Below, in pieces: positions 1 through 7,543 of a DNA stretch of 12,561 bases. The notes under the pieces are model-generated. The model searched no databases. It was not told where the DNA came from and was given only the letters and a program-made list of their open reading frames with translations. How positions within the stretch are numbered: position 1 is the stretch's first letter; the number at the start of each line of letters is the position of its first letter. This stretch comes from Pseudobutyrivibrio sp. (GTDB lineage Bacteria; Bacillota_A; Clostridia; Lachnospirales; Lachnospiraceae): the NCBI GenBank assembly GCA_024691465.1, contig JAILNO010000088.1, positions 1-12,561 on the forward strand. The letters run 5' to 3'. Both the position numbers and the translations under genes were made by a program.

Positions 1-43
1 AATTTCAACTGATGTTTTCTCATAAAGAGGAGGTGGATATATT

Positions 44-178
44 ATGAAGATGACATATCAACCAAAAAAGAGACAGAGATCCAAAGTACATGGATTTAGA
101 TCTAGAATGAGCACAGCAGGCGGACGTAAGGTTCTTGCTGCAAGACGTGCAAAAGGAAGAAAGAAATTATCAGCTTAG
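44..178 (+). CDS. rpmH: 50S ribosomal protein L34
   Basis: This encodes a 44-residue, strongly basic protein of the large ribosomal subunit. The N-terminal block [11 protein letters not shown], the central VHGFRSRM and the end [12 protein letters not shown] are the L34 signature, and the length is the family norm. A strong Shine-Dalgarno AGGAGGTGG (28-36) lies 7 bases before the ATG. rpmH is the first gene of the origin-proximal cluster and normally neighbours dnaA/oriC, which should lie to the left of the window. The gene is complete and shows nothing odd. It is probably co-transcribed with rnpA, although a small hairpin follows its stop codon and may trim read-through. Confidence 0.97.
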   Translation: MKMTYQPKKRQRSKVHGFRSRMSTAGGRKVLAARRAKGRKKLSA

Positions 179-208
179 GCCACAGACCATGTGGTCTTTC
201 TTTCTATT
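178..208 (+). terminator. Possible attenuator hairpin between rpmH and rnpA
   Basis: Bases 178-184 (GGCCACA) can pair with 190-196 (TGTGGTC), a 7-bp stem with one G-U pair and a 5-base loop. A pyrimidine-rich run TTTCTTTCTATTT follows. It begins at the last base of the rpmH stop. This looks like a weak intrinsic terminator or attenuator that would let rpmH be expressed above rnpA. An alternative stem, AGACC/GGTCT (184-188/193-197), uses the same bases. Folding and function are inferred. Confidence 0.5.
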
Positions 209-226
209 TAAAGGAAAATAATTGTT

Positions 227-565
227 ATGGAATTTAGTGAATCTCTCAAAAAAAATAAAGACTTCACTGTTGTATACAGAAGAGGTGTGTCAAAAGCTAA
301 TAGGCAGCTTGTAATGTATATATACCATAATAATACAGATCGAAATCGACTTGGAATTTCTGTTAGTAAAAAGGTTGGAAATTCAGTAGTTAGACATCAT
401 TTGACGAGACTGATAAGAGAAAGTTATAGACTAAATGAAGAGATGTTTAATAGTGGTTTAGACATTGTAGTCGTTGCAAGAGAAGCTAGTGCTTCTGCTA
501 CATTCGCTGAGATTCAAGGATCTTTACTTCATCTTGCAAATCTTCACAAAGTAACTCGTAAATAA
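227..565 (+). CDS. rnpA: Ribonuclease P protein component
   Basis: This encodes the 112-residue protein subunit of RNase P, which binds the catalytic RNA and the 5' leader of precursor tRNAs. The family fold is visible: an N-terminal region ending in YRRG (17-20), the strand [16 protein letters not shown] (about 41-56) and the basic helix [11 protein letters not shown] after it. Length is normal. The RNR motif, usually RNRxKR, reads RHHLTR at residues 56-61, so the family's Asn, second Arg and Lys are His, His and Thr. The ATG is preceded by AAGGAAA (211-217). Position between rpmH and yidD is the conserved one. Identity is secure; the effect of the motif changes is unknown. Confidence 0.96.
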   Translation: MEFSESLKKNKDFTVVYRRGVSKANRQLVMYIYHNNTDRNRLGISVSKKVGNSVVRHHLTRLIRESYRLNEEMFNSGLDIVVVAREASASATFAEIQGSLLHLANLHKVTRK

Positions 566-585
566 ATGGAATCATCGTTTCTATT

Positions 586-798
586 ATGTTGAAGAAGCTT
601 TTTATATTTTTAATCAAATTTTATCAAAAATATATTTCTCCAATGAAGAGGACCAAGTGTCCTTATTGCCCAACCTGTTCTGCTTATGGATTAGAAGCTG
701 TTCAGAAATATGGCGCAATTAAGGGCGGTGGTCTTGCTTTGTGGCGAATTATCAGATGTAATCCTTTTTCACGTGGTGGATTTGATCCGGTTCCATAG
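586..798 (+). CDS. yidD: Membrane protein insertion efficiency factor YidD
   Basis: This encodes a 70-residue protein of the YidD family (formerly DUF37), thought to help YidC-dependent insertion of inner-membrane proteins. It has an amphipathic, basic N-terminal segment ([19 protein letters not shown]). The family core follows: [11 protein letters not shown] (about 25-35), the helix around [19 protein letters not shown] (about 49-60) and the terminal GGFDPVP. The three conserved cysteines (PTCS, CPYC, RCNP) are present. It starts 20 bases after rnpA with no strong Shine-Dalgarno, so it may depend on translation coming from rnpA. It sits directly before yidC, its functional partner. Confidence 0.95.
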   Translation: MLKKLFIFLIKFYQKYISPMKRTKCPYCPTCSAYGLEAVQKYGAIKGGGLALWRIIRCNPFSRGGFDPVP

Positions 799-803
799 TA
801 ACT

Positions 804-808
804 GGAGG
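804..808 (+). promoter_or_regulatory. Shine-Dalgarno fixing the TTG start of yidC
   Basis: GGAGG at 804-808 is 7 bases before TTG at 816. No in-frame ATG lies between this site and the conserved N-terminal part of YidC, so the site supports initiation at TTG. Confidence 0.8.
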
Positions 809-815
809 TTTTACA

Positions 816-2090
816 TTGAGCGAACTTTTACTTACTGCCTACGGCGGTTCTATCCTTGGACCTATAGCTAAGCTCCTTGGATGGTTTATGGACAAGATTT
901 ATATTCTCCTTGCTAGTATTGGTATTGAGAATATAGCTCTTACAATTGTAGTTTTCACCATTTTTATTTATCTTTGTATGTTCCCTCTTACTTACAAGCA
1001 GCAGAAGTTTGCTGTTCTTTCACGTAAGATGCAGCCTGAGATGAAGGCTATTCAGGATAAGTACAAAGGTAAGAAGGACCAGGCTTCTATGCAGAAGCAG
1101 CAGGAAGAGACTCAGGCTCTCTATGATAAGTATGGTATTTCTATGGCTGGTAGCTGTGGATATATGCTTATTCAGATGCCTATTCTTTTTGCACTTTATA
1201 GAGTTTTCTATAATGTACCTGCTTACATTACATCTGTTAAGGATATTTTTTCAGATCTTACCAGCGGTATTATGGCTACAGATGGTTTTGCATCTACTAT
1301 GCAGACTATCTATGATAATTCAGGTCTTAAGTTACAGACTGTTCCTGATTTTACATCAACCGATAAAACTGCTGTTTCTAATTTCTTAGTTGATGTTCTA
1401 TATAAGCTTCCACAGTCTGGATGGGAAGCAGTTACTGAAGCTTTTCCTTCATTAACATCTTCTATCGATACTGTTATTGCTAAGCTTGAACAGGTTAACT
1501 ATTTATTTATCCTTAATATTTCAGAGACACCAGTTAATCTTATTAAGATGGGCTGGACAGCATCTAGTAAGAATATGGCTCTCGTTATTTGTGCTTTACT
1601 TGTTCCACTTGTTTCTTATCTGACACAGATGCTTAATATTAAGCTTACTCCACAGTCTACTGATGGACAGTCAGATCAGATGGCAGCACAGATGAAGACC
1701 ATGAATCTTATGATGCCACTTATGTCACTTTTCATTGCTTTTACAGTTCCTGTAGGACTTGGTCTCTATTGGATCGCTGGTGCAGTTGTTCGTATTATTC
1801 AGCAGTACTTCTTAAATAAGCATTTTGAAAAGATTGATCTTGAAAGTATTATTGAGAAAAATAAAGACAAGGCTGCTGCTAAGGCTGAAAAGCGCGGAAT
1901 TCGTCAGGCGCAGATTTATGAAGCAGCTCGTATGTCTACTAAGTCTTCAATGTCTGATAAAGCTAACTTAGTTAATAATAATGATGATGTTTTAAAGAAC
2001 GCTGAAGAGTTTAGATCAAAGGCAAGTTCAAATTCTCTTGCTGCTAAAGCTAATTTAGTAAAAGAATTCAATGAGAAAAATAATAAATAG
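816..2090 (+). CDS. yidC: Membrane protein insertase YidC/Oxa1/SpoIIIJ family
   Basis: This 424-residue integral membrane insertase places proteins into the cytoplasmic membrane, alone or with Sec. The start is TTG. Visible in order: an amphipathic N-terminal helix (about 13-33), TM1 (about 38-58), a charged cytoplasmic hairpin (60-112, with KMQPEMKAIQDKY), TM2 (about 113-133), a long extracytoplasmic insertion (134-228), FILNISETP, TM3 (about 253-272), TM4-TM5 (about 296-332, with FTVPVGLGLYW) and a Lys/Glu-rich tail (333-424) able to contact ribosomes. There is no lipobox cysteine, unlike Bacillus SpoIIIJ. The groove arginine expected in TM1 (LIRLAILPL in SpoIIIJ) aligns with Tyr52 in FIYLCMFPL. 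Its gene is followed after 13 bases by jag, its usual partner. Confidence 0.96.
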   Translation: MSELLLTAYGGSILGPIAKLLGWFMDKIYILLASIGIENIALTIVVFTIFIYLCMFPLTYKQQKFAVLSRKMQPEMKAIQDKYKGKKDQASMQKQQEETQALYDKYGISMAGSCGYMLIQMPILFALYRVFYNVPAYITSVKDIFSDLTSGIMATDGFASTMQTIYDNSGLKLQTVPDFTSTDKTAVSNFLVDVLYKLPQSGWEAVTEAFPSLTSSIDTVIAKLEQVNYLFILNISETPVNLIKMGWTASSKNMALVICALLVPLVSYLTQMLNIKLTPQSTDGQSDQMAAQMKTMNLMMPLMSLFIAFTVPVGLGLYWIAGAVVRIIQQYFLNKHFEKIDLESIIEKNKDKAAAKAEKRGIRQAQIYEAARMSTKSSMSDKANLVNNNDDVLKNAEEFRSKASSNSLAAKANLVKEFNEKNNK

Positions 2091-2103
2091 GGGGCAAATA
2101 TCA

Positions 2104-2733
2104 ATGGAATACAAAGAGTTCACTGGTAGAACTATTGATGATGCACTTACTAATGCTACTGTTAGCTTAGGAGTTACATCTGATCAGATTAAATATGAAG
2201 TTGTTGAAGAAGGTAGTGCTGGTTTCCTTGGCATTGGTTCTAAGGATGCAGTTATTAAAGTAGTTATTTCATCTACTGAAGATCCTAAGGAAGTTGCACT
2301 TGAATTCTTAAATGGTGTATTCGAAGCTATGCAGCTTGAGGTTAAGATTTCAATTGATATGGATGAAGCTGAGAATACTCTTCTTATTGATTTAGCTGGT
2401 CCTGAGATGGGAGTTCTTATTGGTAAGCGTGGTCAGACATTAGATTCACTTCAGTATCTTACTAATCTTGCTGTTAATCGTTCTTCTGAGAATTATACTA
2501 GAGTTAAGATTGATACTGAGGATTACAGACGTCGTAGAAAAGATACTTTAGAGAATCTTGCTAAGAATATGGCAAGCAAAGTTAAGAGAACAAAGAAAGC
2601 TGTTACTCTTGAGGCAATGAATCCTTATGAGAGACGTATTATTCATTCAGCACTTCAGAATGATAATAACGTAACTACTCATTCAGAGGGTGAAGAGCCA
2701 TATCGCTACGTTGTTATTACTCTTAAGAAATAG
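2104..2733 (+). CDS. jag: RNA-binding protein Jag/KhpB (SpoIIIJ-associated)
   Basis: This is a 209-residue cytoplasmic RNA-binding protein that in related bacteria pairs with KhpA and affects cell elongation and small-RNA biology. It has an N-terminal Jag_N domain (1-52, with EEGSAGFLGIGSKDA), a KH domain with the loop GKRG at 107-110, and a C-terminal R3H domain with R177-x3-H181 (RRIIH). The ATG at 2104 is chosen because AGGGGG (2089-2094) lies 9 bases upstream and the protein then begins at the family's MEYKEFTGRT. An in-frame ATG at 2071 would overlap yidC and add 11 unconserved residues. It is the last gene before a strong terminator. Confidence 0.95.
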   Translation: MEYKEFTGRTIDDALTNATVSLGVTSDQIKYEVVEEGSAGFLGIGSKDAVIKVVISSTEDPKEVALEFLNGVFEAMQLEVKISIDMDEAENTLLIDLAGPEMGVLIGKRGQTLDSLQYLTNLAVNRSSENYTRVKIDTEDYRRRRKDTLENLAKNMASKVKRTKKAVTLEAMNPYERRIIHSALQNDNNVTTHSEGEEPYRYVVITLKK

Positions 2734-2739
2734 TTTTTC

Positions 2740-2786
2740 AAGGGTTAGTCTTTTTAATTAGGCTAACCCTTTATGATTTATTTTAA
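2740..2786 (+). terminator. Rho-independent terminator after jag
   Basis: AGGGTTAGTC (2741-2750) pairs with GGCTAACCCT (2761-2770), giving a 10-bp stem with one G-T pair and a 10-base loop. An extra A-T pair (2740/2771) closes it, and a T-rich tail follows. It begins 7 bases after the jag stop and ends the rpmH-jag transcript. Confidence 0.85.
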
Positions 2787-2830
2787 TAATAAAGCATATT
2801 AATTAATATTCTTTATTATTAGAATAACTT
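2787..2830 (+). promoter_or_regulatory. AT-rich putative promoter region of mnmE
   Basis: After the terminator, mnmE needs its own promoter. The stretch is almost all A/T and holds -10-like hexamers TAATAT (2804-2809) and TATTAT (2814-2819). I see no good -35 at the right distance for either, so the exact site is uncertain. Confidence 0.35.
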
Positions 2831-2832
2831 AT

Positions 2833-2837
2833 GGAGG
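2833..2837 (+). promoter_or_regulatory. Shine-Dalgarno deciding the mnmE start
   Basis: GGAGG at 2833-2837 lies 5 bases before ATG 2843. It overlaps an in-frame upstream ATG at 2831, which has no site of its own. The downstream ATG is therefore the start. Confidence 0.8.
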
Positions 2838-2842
2838 ATATT

Positions 2843-4213
2843 ATGTATCAGTCAGATACAATTTGTGCCATTGCAACATCTATGAATAGTTCTGGCATCG
2901 GTGTTATACGTGTCAGCGGTGATGAATCAATTTCTATAGTTGATTCTATTTTTCGTGGTAAGAATAAACTCATAGATTGTGATAGTCATACTATTCAATA
3001 TGGTCATATATATAATGATTCTGAATTAATAGATGAAGTATTAATTATGATCATGAAAGCTCCTAGAAGTTATACTACTGAAGATGTTATTGAAATAGAT
3101 TGTCATGGTGGTATCTTAATCTTAAAGAAGATTCTTTCACTTCTTGTTAAGAATGGTGCCAGGATTGCTGAACCAGGTGAATTTACTAAGCGTGCTTTTC
3201 TTAATGGACGTATCGATTTATCTGAAGCTGAATCTATTATGGATTTGATTTCATCTAATTCAGAGCTCGCTATGAAGAATTCTATTAAGCAGCTTTCGGG
3301 TTCACTTAATAAGATTATTGTTGATCTTAGAGATAAGATTTTATTTGAGACTGCTTTTATTGAATCAGCTCTAGATGATCCTGAGCATTATGATCTAACA
3401 GGTTATCCTGATGAGCTTAAGATTAAGACCACGGATATGATTAGTAAGATTGATTCACTTATCGATTCATTCAATTCTGGTCATATTTTAAAAGAGGGTA
3501 TTAATACTTTAATTCTTGGGAAGCCTAATGCAGGTAAGTCATCACTTCTTAATACTTTATCCAGAAGGGAGCGAGCTATCGTTACTGATATTCCTGGTAC
3601 TACTCGAGATACTCTTGAAGAACAGATTAGTATTAATGGTGTATCTTTAAATATCATCGATACTGCTGGTATTCGTAAGACTGATGATGTGGTTGAGAAG
3701 ATTGGTGTTGATAAGGCTATTGATTCAATTGATGATGCTGATTTAATTTTATTTGTACTTGATTCATCTAGACCGCTTGATTCTGATGATGAGTTTATTA
3801 TTAATAAGATTATTGATAAAAAGTTTATTATTTTGCTTAATAAATCTGACCTCTCAACAGTTATTACAGAGGAAGAAATATGCAATAAGTATAATAAACC
3901 TGTTATTTCTTTCTCATCAGTTAGTTTAGATGGTCTTAAGACACTTGAGAGTATGATAACTGATATGTTCTTTAGTGGTCAGGTTCAATCTGATACTACT
4001 TTATATATTACTAATTCCCGTCAGGCTGCATGTCTTACTAATGCTAAGACTAGTCTTACTAATGTATTAGCTAGTATTGATAATATGATGCCTGAGGATT
4101 TCTTTTCTATAGATTTAATGGATGCTTACAATTTCTTAGGAGAGATTACTGGTGAGACCATTGATGATGATTTGGCTAATAAGATTTTCTCAGAATTTTG
4201 TATGGGAAAATAA
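2843..4213 (+). CDS. mnmE: tRNA modification GTPase MnmE
   Basis: This 456-residue GTPase works with MnmG to install the (carboxymethyl)aminomethyl group on uridine 34 of certain tRNAs. The N-terminal folate-binding domain starts MYQSDTICAIAT and includes GIGVIRVSG, with the GEFTKRAFLNGRIDL stretch near residues 112-126. The G domain sits inside the helical domain: G1 GKPNAGKS (226-233), G2 in PGTTRDT (251-257), G3 DTAG (273-276) and G4 NKSD (333-336). The C-terminal end is FCMGK, with the conserved cysteine of the usual CIGK. Length is normal and all motifs are intact. mnmG follows after 22 bases, so the two subunits are probably co-expressed. Confidence 0.98.
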   Translation: MYQSDTICAIATSMNSSGIGVIRVSGDESISIVDSIFRGKNKLIDCDSHTIQYGHIYNDSELIDEVLIMIMKAPRSYTTEDVIEIDCHGGILILKKILSLLVKNGARIAEPGEFTKRAFLNGRIDLSEAESIMDLISSNSELAMKNSIKQLSGSLNKIIVDLRDKILFETAFIESALDDPEHYDLTGYPDELKIKTTDMISKIDSLIDSFNSGHILKEGINTLILGKPNAGKSSLLNTLSRRERAIVTDIPGTTRDTLEEQISINGVSLNIIDTAGIRKTDDVVEKIGVDKAIDSIDDADLILFVLDSSRPLDSDDEFIINKIIDKKFIILLNKSDLSTVITEEEICNKYNKPVISFSSVSLDGLKTLESMITDMFFSGQVQSDTTLYITNSRQAACLTNAKTSLTNVLASIDNMMPEDFFSIDLMDAYNFLGEITGETIDDDLANKIFSEFCMGK

Positions 4214-4235
4214 TTTTTTAAGGAGTTAATTAACT

Positions 4236-6125
4236 ATGCCTTCTGTTGAAGAATCATATGACGTAGTAGTCATAGGTGCTGGTCATGCTGGTTGCGAGGC
4301 TGCTCTTGCTTCTGCCAGGATGGGACTTAATACAATTTGTTTTACTGTTAGTATGGATTCTGTAGCTTTGATGCCATGTAATCCTAATATAGGTGGTAGT
4401 TCTAAGGGACATTTGGTTCGTGAGTTAGATGCTTTAGGTGGTCAGATGGGTATTAATATCGATCACACTTTTATTCAATCTAAGATGCTTAATTCATCTA
4501 AGGGACCTGCTGTTCATTCACTTAGAGCACAGGCTGATAAGGCTGCTTATTCATTACAGATGCGTAAGACTATGCAGGAGACTGATAACCTTACACTTCG
4601 TCAGGCTGAGGTTACTGAATTAATAGTTGAGGATAAAAAGATACGAGGAGTTAAGACTTTATCAGGTGCTATTTATCATGCTCGTGCTGTAGTTATATGT
4701 ACTGGTACATATCTTAAGGCTAGATGTTTATATGGTGATGTGATAGAGCACACTGGTCCTAATGGTCTTAAGGCTGCTAATCATCTTACTGATTCATTAA
4801 TCGCTAATAATGTAGAAGTTAACCGCTTTAAGACTGGTACTCCGGCTAGAATTGATGGTAATTCTATTGATTATTCTAAGATGGAAATCCAATTAGGTGA
4901 TAATCCAGTCGTACCTTTTTCCTTCAGTACTGATCCTAAGGATGTACAGATAGAACAGGTGCCTTGTTATCTTACCTATACTAATGAGAAGACTCATGAG
5001 ATTATTCGAGCTAACTTAGATAGATCACCTATGTACTCAGGTGTAATAGAGGGTACTGGCCCAAGATATTGTCCTAGTATTGAGGATAAGGTAGTTCGTT
5101 TCGCAGATAAGAATCGTCATCAATTGTTTGTTGAGCCAGAGGGTCTAAATAATAATGAGATGTATATAGGTGGTATGAGTTCTTCTATGCCAGAGGATGT
5201 TCAGTATGAGATGTATCATACTGTTCCAGGCCTTGAGCATTGTAAGATTGTTCGTAATGCTTATGCTATCGAGTATGATTGTATTAATGCTACACAGCTT
5301 AAAGCTTCTCTCGAGTTCAAAGATATTGATGGACTTTTTGCTGCTGGTCAGTTTAATGGAAGTAGCGGATATGAAGAAGCAGCTGCTCAAGGTATAGTAG
5401 CTGGTATAAATGCAGCTCTTAAATTACTAGGTAAGGAGCCTATGATTCTAGATAGGTCTAATTCATATATAGGTGTTCTTATTGATGATCTCGTTACTAA
5501 GGAGACTAAGGAACCATATCGTATGATGACATCTCGTGCTGAGTATAGACTTTTACTTAGACAGGATAATGCAGATATCCGCCTCTCTAAGATTGGATAC
5601 GAGGTAGGATTATTATCTAAGGATAGATACGATCATGTGGTAGAGAAGGAAGCTTTAATTAATGAAGAGGTGGCTCGTGTTAAGGAGATTAATATAGGAG
5701 CCAGAAAAGAAGTACAAGAGCTTCTTGAATCTTATGGAAGTATTCCTCTTTCGAACGGAATTAAGTTAGTAGATTTGATTAGGAGACCAGAGCTTGATTA
5801 TGACAAGCTTGCTCCTATTGATCCAGATAGACCAGAGCTTTCTGATGAGGTAAGAGAGGAAGTTAATATTTATATTAAGTATGAAGGTTATCTTACACGT
5901 CAGGAAAAGCAAGTAAAACAATTTAAAAAACTTGAACTAAAATTAATACCAGAAGATATTGATTATGATGATGTATCTAGTCTTCGTATTGAGGCTAGAC
6001 AGAAGTTAACTAAACTTCGTCCTGCTAATATTGGTCAAGCATCTAGAATATCTGGTGTTAGTCCAGCTGATATTTCTGTATTATTGGTTTATCTAGAAAC
6101 ATACAAAAGTAAAAATAATCATTAA
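4236..6125 (+). CDS. mnmG: tRNA uridine 5-carboxymethylaminomethyl modification enzyme MnmG
   Basis: This 629-residue FAD- and NADH-dependent subunit of the MnmEG complex modifies the wobble uridine of tRNAs. The Rossmann FAD site [10 protein letters not shown] starts at residue 14. Further family blocks are [41 protein letters not shown], the second dinucleotide block [18 protein letters not shown], and [20 protein letters not shown]. The C-terminal helical domain ends with [19 protein letters not shown], the part that contacts MnmE. Length matches the family. AAGGAG (4220-4225) precedes the ATG by 10 bases. The gene also goes by gidA. It is complete, with nothing unusual. Confidence 0.98.
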   Translation: MPSVEESYDVVVIGAGHAGCEAALASARMGLNTICFTVSMDSVALMPCNPNIGGSSKGHLVRELDALGGQMGINIDHTFIQSKMLNSSKGPAVHSLRAQADKAAYSLQMRKTMQETDNLTLRQAEVTELIVEDKKIRGVKTLSGAIYHARAVVICTGTYLKARCLYGDVIEHTGPNGLKAANHLTDSLIANNVEVNRFKTGTPARIDGNSIDYSKMEIQLGDNPVVPFSFSTDPKDVQIEQVPCYLTYTNEKTHEIIRANLDRSPMYSGVIEGTGPRYCPSIEDKVVRFADKNRHQLFVEPEGLNNNEMYIGGMSSSMPEDVQYEMYHTVPGLEHCKIVRNAYAIEYDCINATQLKASLEFKDIDGLFAAGQFNGSSGYEEAAAQGIVAGINAALKLLGKEPMILDRSNSYIGVLIDDLVTKETKEPYRMMTSRAEYRLLLRQDNADIRLSKIGYEVGLLSKDRYDHVVEKEALINEEVARVKEINIGARKEVQELLESYGSIPLSNGIKLVDLIRRPELDYDKLAPIDPDRPELSDEVREEVNIYIKYEGYLTRQEKQVKQFKKLELKLIPEDIDYDDVSSLRIEARQKLTKLRPANIGQASRISGVSPADISVLLVYLETYKSKNNH

Positions 6126-6155
6126 TTTCAAGGGTACTTCTATATACCCTTGAAA
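6126..6155. repeat. Perfect 11-bp inverted repeat between mnmG and rsmG
   Basis: TTTCAAGGGTA (6126-6136) and TACCCTTGAAA (6145-6155) are exact inverted copies with an 8-base loop. The hairpin starts directly after the mnmG stop. What follows (CAATCATTTTTA) is not a clean T-run, so it may be a leaky terminator or an mRNA-processing or stability element rather than a full stop. Downstream rsmG lacks an obvious separate promoter, which favours partial read-through. Confidence 0.75.
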
Positions 6156-6175
6156 CAATCATTTTTAGGAGATTT

Positions 6176-6895
6176 ATGAGTAGAGATTATTCATATTTAA
6201 TTAATACATTATCTAATTGGAAATTTGAGTTAGATGATAATCAGATTAAACAGTTAGATACTTTTTATGAAATGCTTATTGAAAAAAATAAGGTTATGAA
6301 TCTGACAGCTATTACTGAATTCGATGAAGTACTGGTTAAGCATTTCGTAGATAGTTTATCTATATGTACAGTGTTACCAGGAGATGTTAATACTGTTTGT
6401 GATTTAGGAACAGGTGCAGGTTTTCCTGGTATACCTATGGCTATCGCTTATCCTAATCTTAAGTTTACATTAGTTGATTCTCTTAATAAGAGAATTAAGT
6501 TCTTGCAAGAAGTAGTTGATGCATTGGGTCTTACTAATGTCGAATTGATTCATGCTAGGGCAGAAGAGATTGGTCGTAATAAATCCTATAGAGAGAAATT
6601 TGATTTAGTTGTTTCAAGAGCTGTAGCTAATATAGCTACTTTATCTGAGTACTGTTTACCATTAGTTCAGGTGGGTGGTTACTTTATTAGTTTTAAAGCT
6701 GGTGATGTAGAAGATGAGATTAAGTCTTCAGGGTCAGCTATTAAGAAGTTAGGTGGTACTTTAGATAATCCAGTTTTATTTACTTTGCCTGATACGGATA
6801 TTAGTAGATCTTTTCTTATTATTAATAAAGAGAAGAATACTCCTAAAGCTTATCCTAGAAAAGCAGGTACTCCTAGCAAAGAACCATTAAAATAA
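6176..6895 (+). CDS. rsmG: 16S rRNA (guanine-N7) methyltransferase RsmG
   Basis: This 239-residue SAM-dependent methyltransferase modifies a guanine in the 530 loop of 16S rRNA (G527 in E. coli numbering). Its loss gives low-level streptomycin resistance in other species. Motifs: NLTAI (42-46), the SAM loop DLGTGAGFPG (76-85), the acidic strand end LVDS (99-102) followed by NKRIKFL, and SRAV (147-150). The C-terminal tail is basic (KAYPRKAGTPSKEP). TAGGAGA (6166-6172) is 3 bases before the ATG, a short spacing. The older name is gidB. It is the third gene of the conserved mnmE-mnmG-rsmG run, and its stop codon touches a parS-like sequence. Confidence 0.97.
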   Translation: MSRDYSYLINTLSNWKFELDDNQIKQLDTFYEMLIEKNKVMNLTAITEFDEVLVKHFVDSLSICTVLPGDVNTVCDLGTGAGFPGIPMAIAYPNLKFTLVDSLNKRIKFLQEVVDALGLTNVELIHARAEEIGRNKSYREKFDLVVSRAVANIATLSEYCLPLVQVGGYFISFKAGDVEDEIKSSGSAIKKLGGTLDNPVLFTLPDTDISRSFLIINKEKNTPKAYPRKAGTPSKEPLK

Positions 6896-6910
6896 GTTTC
6901 ATGTGAAACA
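6895..6910. promoter_or_regulatory. Degenerate parS-like site
   Basis: AGTTTCATGTGAAACA matches the parS consensus TGTTTCACGTGAAACA at 14 of 16 positions. The differences are the first base and a T for C in the central CG step. The right half-site is intact. It lies between rsmG and the coiled-coil gene, about 530 bp before the first perfect parS. Weak ParB binding is possible but unproven. Confidence 0.55.
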
Positions 6911-6929
6911 TAACATGGGGGATTAATGT

Positions 6930-7400
6930 ATGGTTAATGACTTCCTTAAAAAATACCAGGAAGAACTTATTTCTGAAAAGATTCTATTAAAAGAAGATAT
7001 GGACTTACTTGAGACTAAGATTAAAGAAGAAACGAAATTCTTAGCTTTACTTGAAGAGTCTAATGAATCTTATTTTAAAGAGTTTACTCCTAGAAATATT
7101 AATGCTAAGAATATGGAAAAGGCTGAAGAAATTAAGAATAATCTTAAGGACTTACAGTCTGATATGGATGATAAATCTAAGAAGATGAAGTTCTATGATG
7201 GTAGATTATCTGAGTTGAATTCTATTATTAATAATACAGTTGTTATTAATAAGCCAGCTAAGATAGAAAATTCTACTAATGAATCTATTACTTTTCAAAG
7301 TAATGATTTAAAAAATAGATTATATTCTGTTAAAAATATGATTGTATTAGATCCTTACAGAGCAAAGATTGAATTAGAAAATATAATTTCATCATTATAA
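6930..7400 (+). CDS. Coiled-coil protein of unknown function at the noc position
   Basis: This encodes a 156-residue soluble protein that I do not recognise with confidence. Residues about 5-110 are rich in Glu, Lys, Leu and Asp with heptad-like spacing, so a long coiled coil is likely. It is interrupted near FTPRNINAKN (about 52-61), which could be a hinge. A linker with many Asn/Ser/Thr follows, then a second helical segment ending DPYRAKIELENIISSL. There is no signal peptide, membrane helix or helix-turn-helix. A faint resemblance to the helical DegS sensor region is only an impression. TGGGGGA (6916-6922) precedes the ATG; two earlier ATGs hit stops at once. Bacillus has noc here, but this protein has no ParB-like features. 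It is flanked by parS-type sites on both sides. Confidence 0.85.
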   Translation: MVNDFLKKYQEELISEKILLKEDMDLLETKIKEETKFLALLEESNESYFKEFTPRNINAKNMEKAEEIKNNLKDLQSDMDDKSKKMKFYDGRLSELNSIINNTVVINKPAKIENSTNESITFQSNDLKNRLYSVKNMIVLDPYRAKIELENIISSL

Positions 7401-7425
7401 AAGTTACTATATCAATATTTAGGAA

Positions 7426-7441
7426 TGTTTCACGTGAAACA
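7426..7441. promoter_or_regulatory. parS site 1, perfect consensus
   Basis: TGTTTCACGTGAAACA is identical to the centromere-like ParB-binding consensus. The perfect palindrome extends to 20 bp (7424-7443). The 9-base direct repeat AGTTACTAT flanks it at 7402-7410 and 7447-7455. Together with site 2 it fills the noncoding space ahead of parA. Confidence 0.97.
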
Positions 7442-7527
7442 TTATGAGTTACTATTTTAATAAAACACAAAATATAGTATTTGGATTTCTGAATCAACTT
7501 CTATATATTGCTATTTTTATTAAAAAA

Positions 7528-7543
7528 TGTTTCACGTGAAACA
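7528..7543. promoter_or_regulatory. parS site 2, perfect consensus in a 26-bp palindrome
   Basis: TGTTTCACGTGAAACA occurs again, exactly 102 bp from site 1. The surrounding A-run and T-run extend the perfect palindrome to 26 bp (7523-7548). It is expected to load ParB clamps for origin segregation and SMC recruitment. The rest of the 7401-7699 gap shows no gene; only the parA promoter is recognisable in it. Confidence 0.97.

Noticed and set aside
766..781. TTTTTCACGTGGTGGA in yidD as another parS
   Set aside because: It shares the central CACGTG but has five mismatches and a destroyed right half-site, and it encodes conserved YidD residues.
1155..1163. TGTGGATAT as a DnaA box
   Set aside because: It is one mismatch from the consensus, single, and inside conserved yidC codons. 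No cluster of boxes or AT-rich unwinding region is nearby, so oriC is not in this window.
2071..2103. A longer jag starting at ATG 2071
   Set aside because: It overlaps yidC, has no ribosome site, and adds 11 residues ahead of the conserved MEYKEFTGRT start.
2831..2842. A longer mnmE starting at ATG 2831
   Set aside because: That ATG overlaps the GGAGG site serving ATG 2843, and the family's N terminus begins at the second ATG.
3481..3885. A 134-codon frame on the minus strand inside mnmE
   Set aside because: It is antisense to the intact G domain of mnmE and its Ser/Ile-rich product has no family features; it is a by-product of the codon use.
7444..7539. A 31-codon reading frame starting at ATG 7444 between the two parS sites
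   Set aside because: It has no ribosome-binding site, its start and end lie in or beside parS sequence, and its composition is that of AT-rich spacer.
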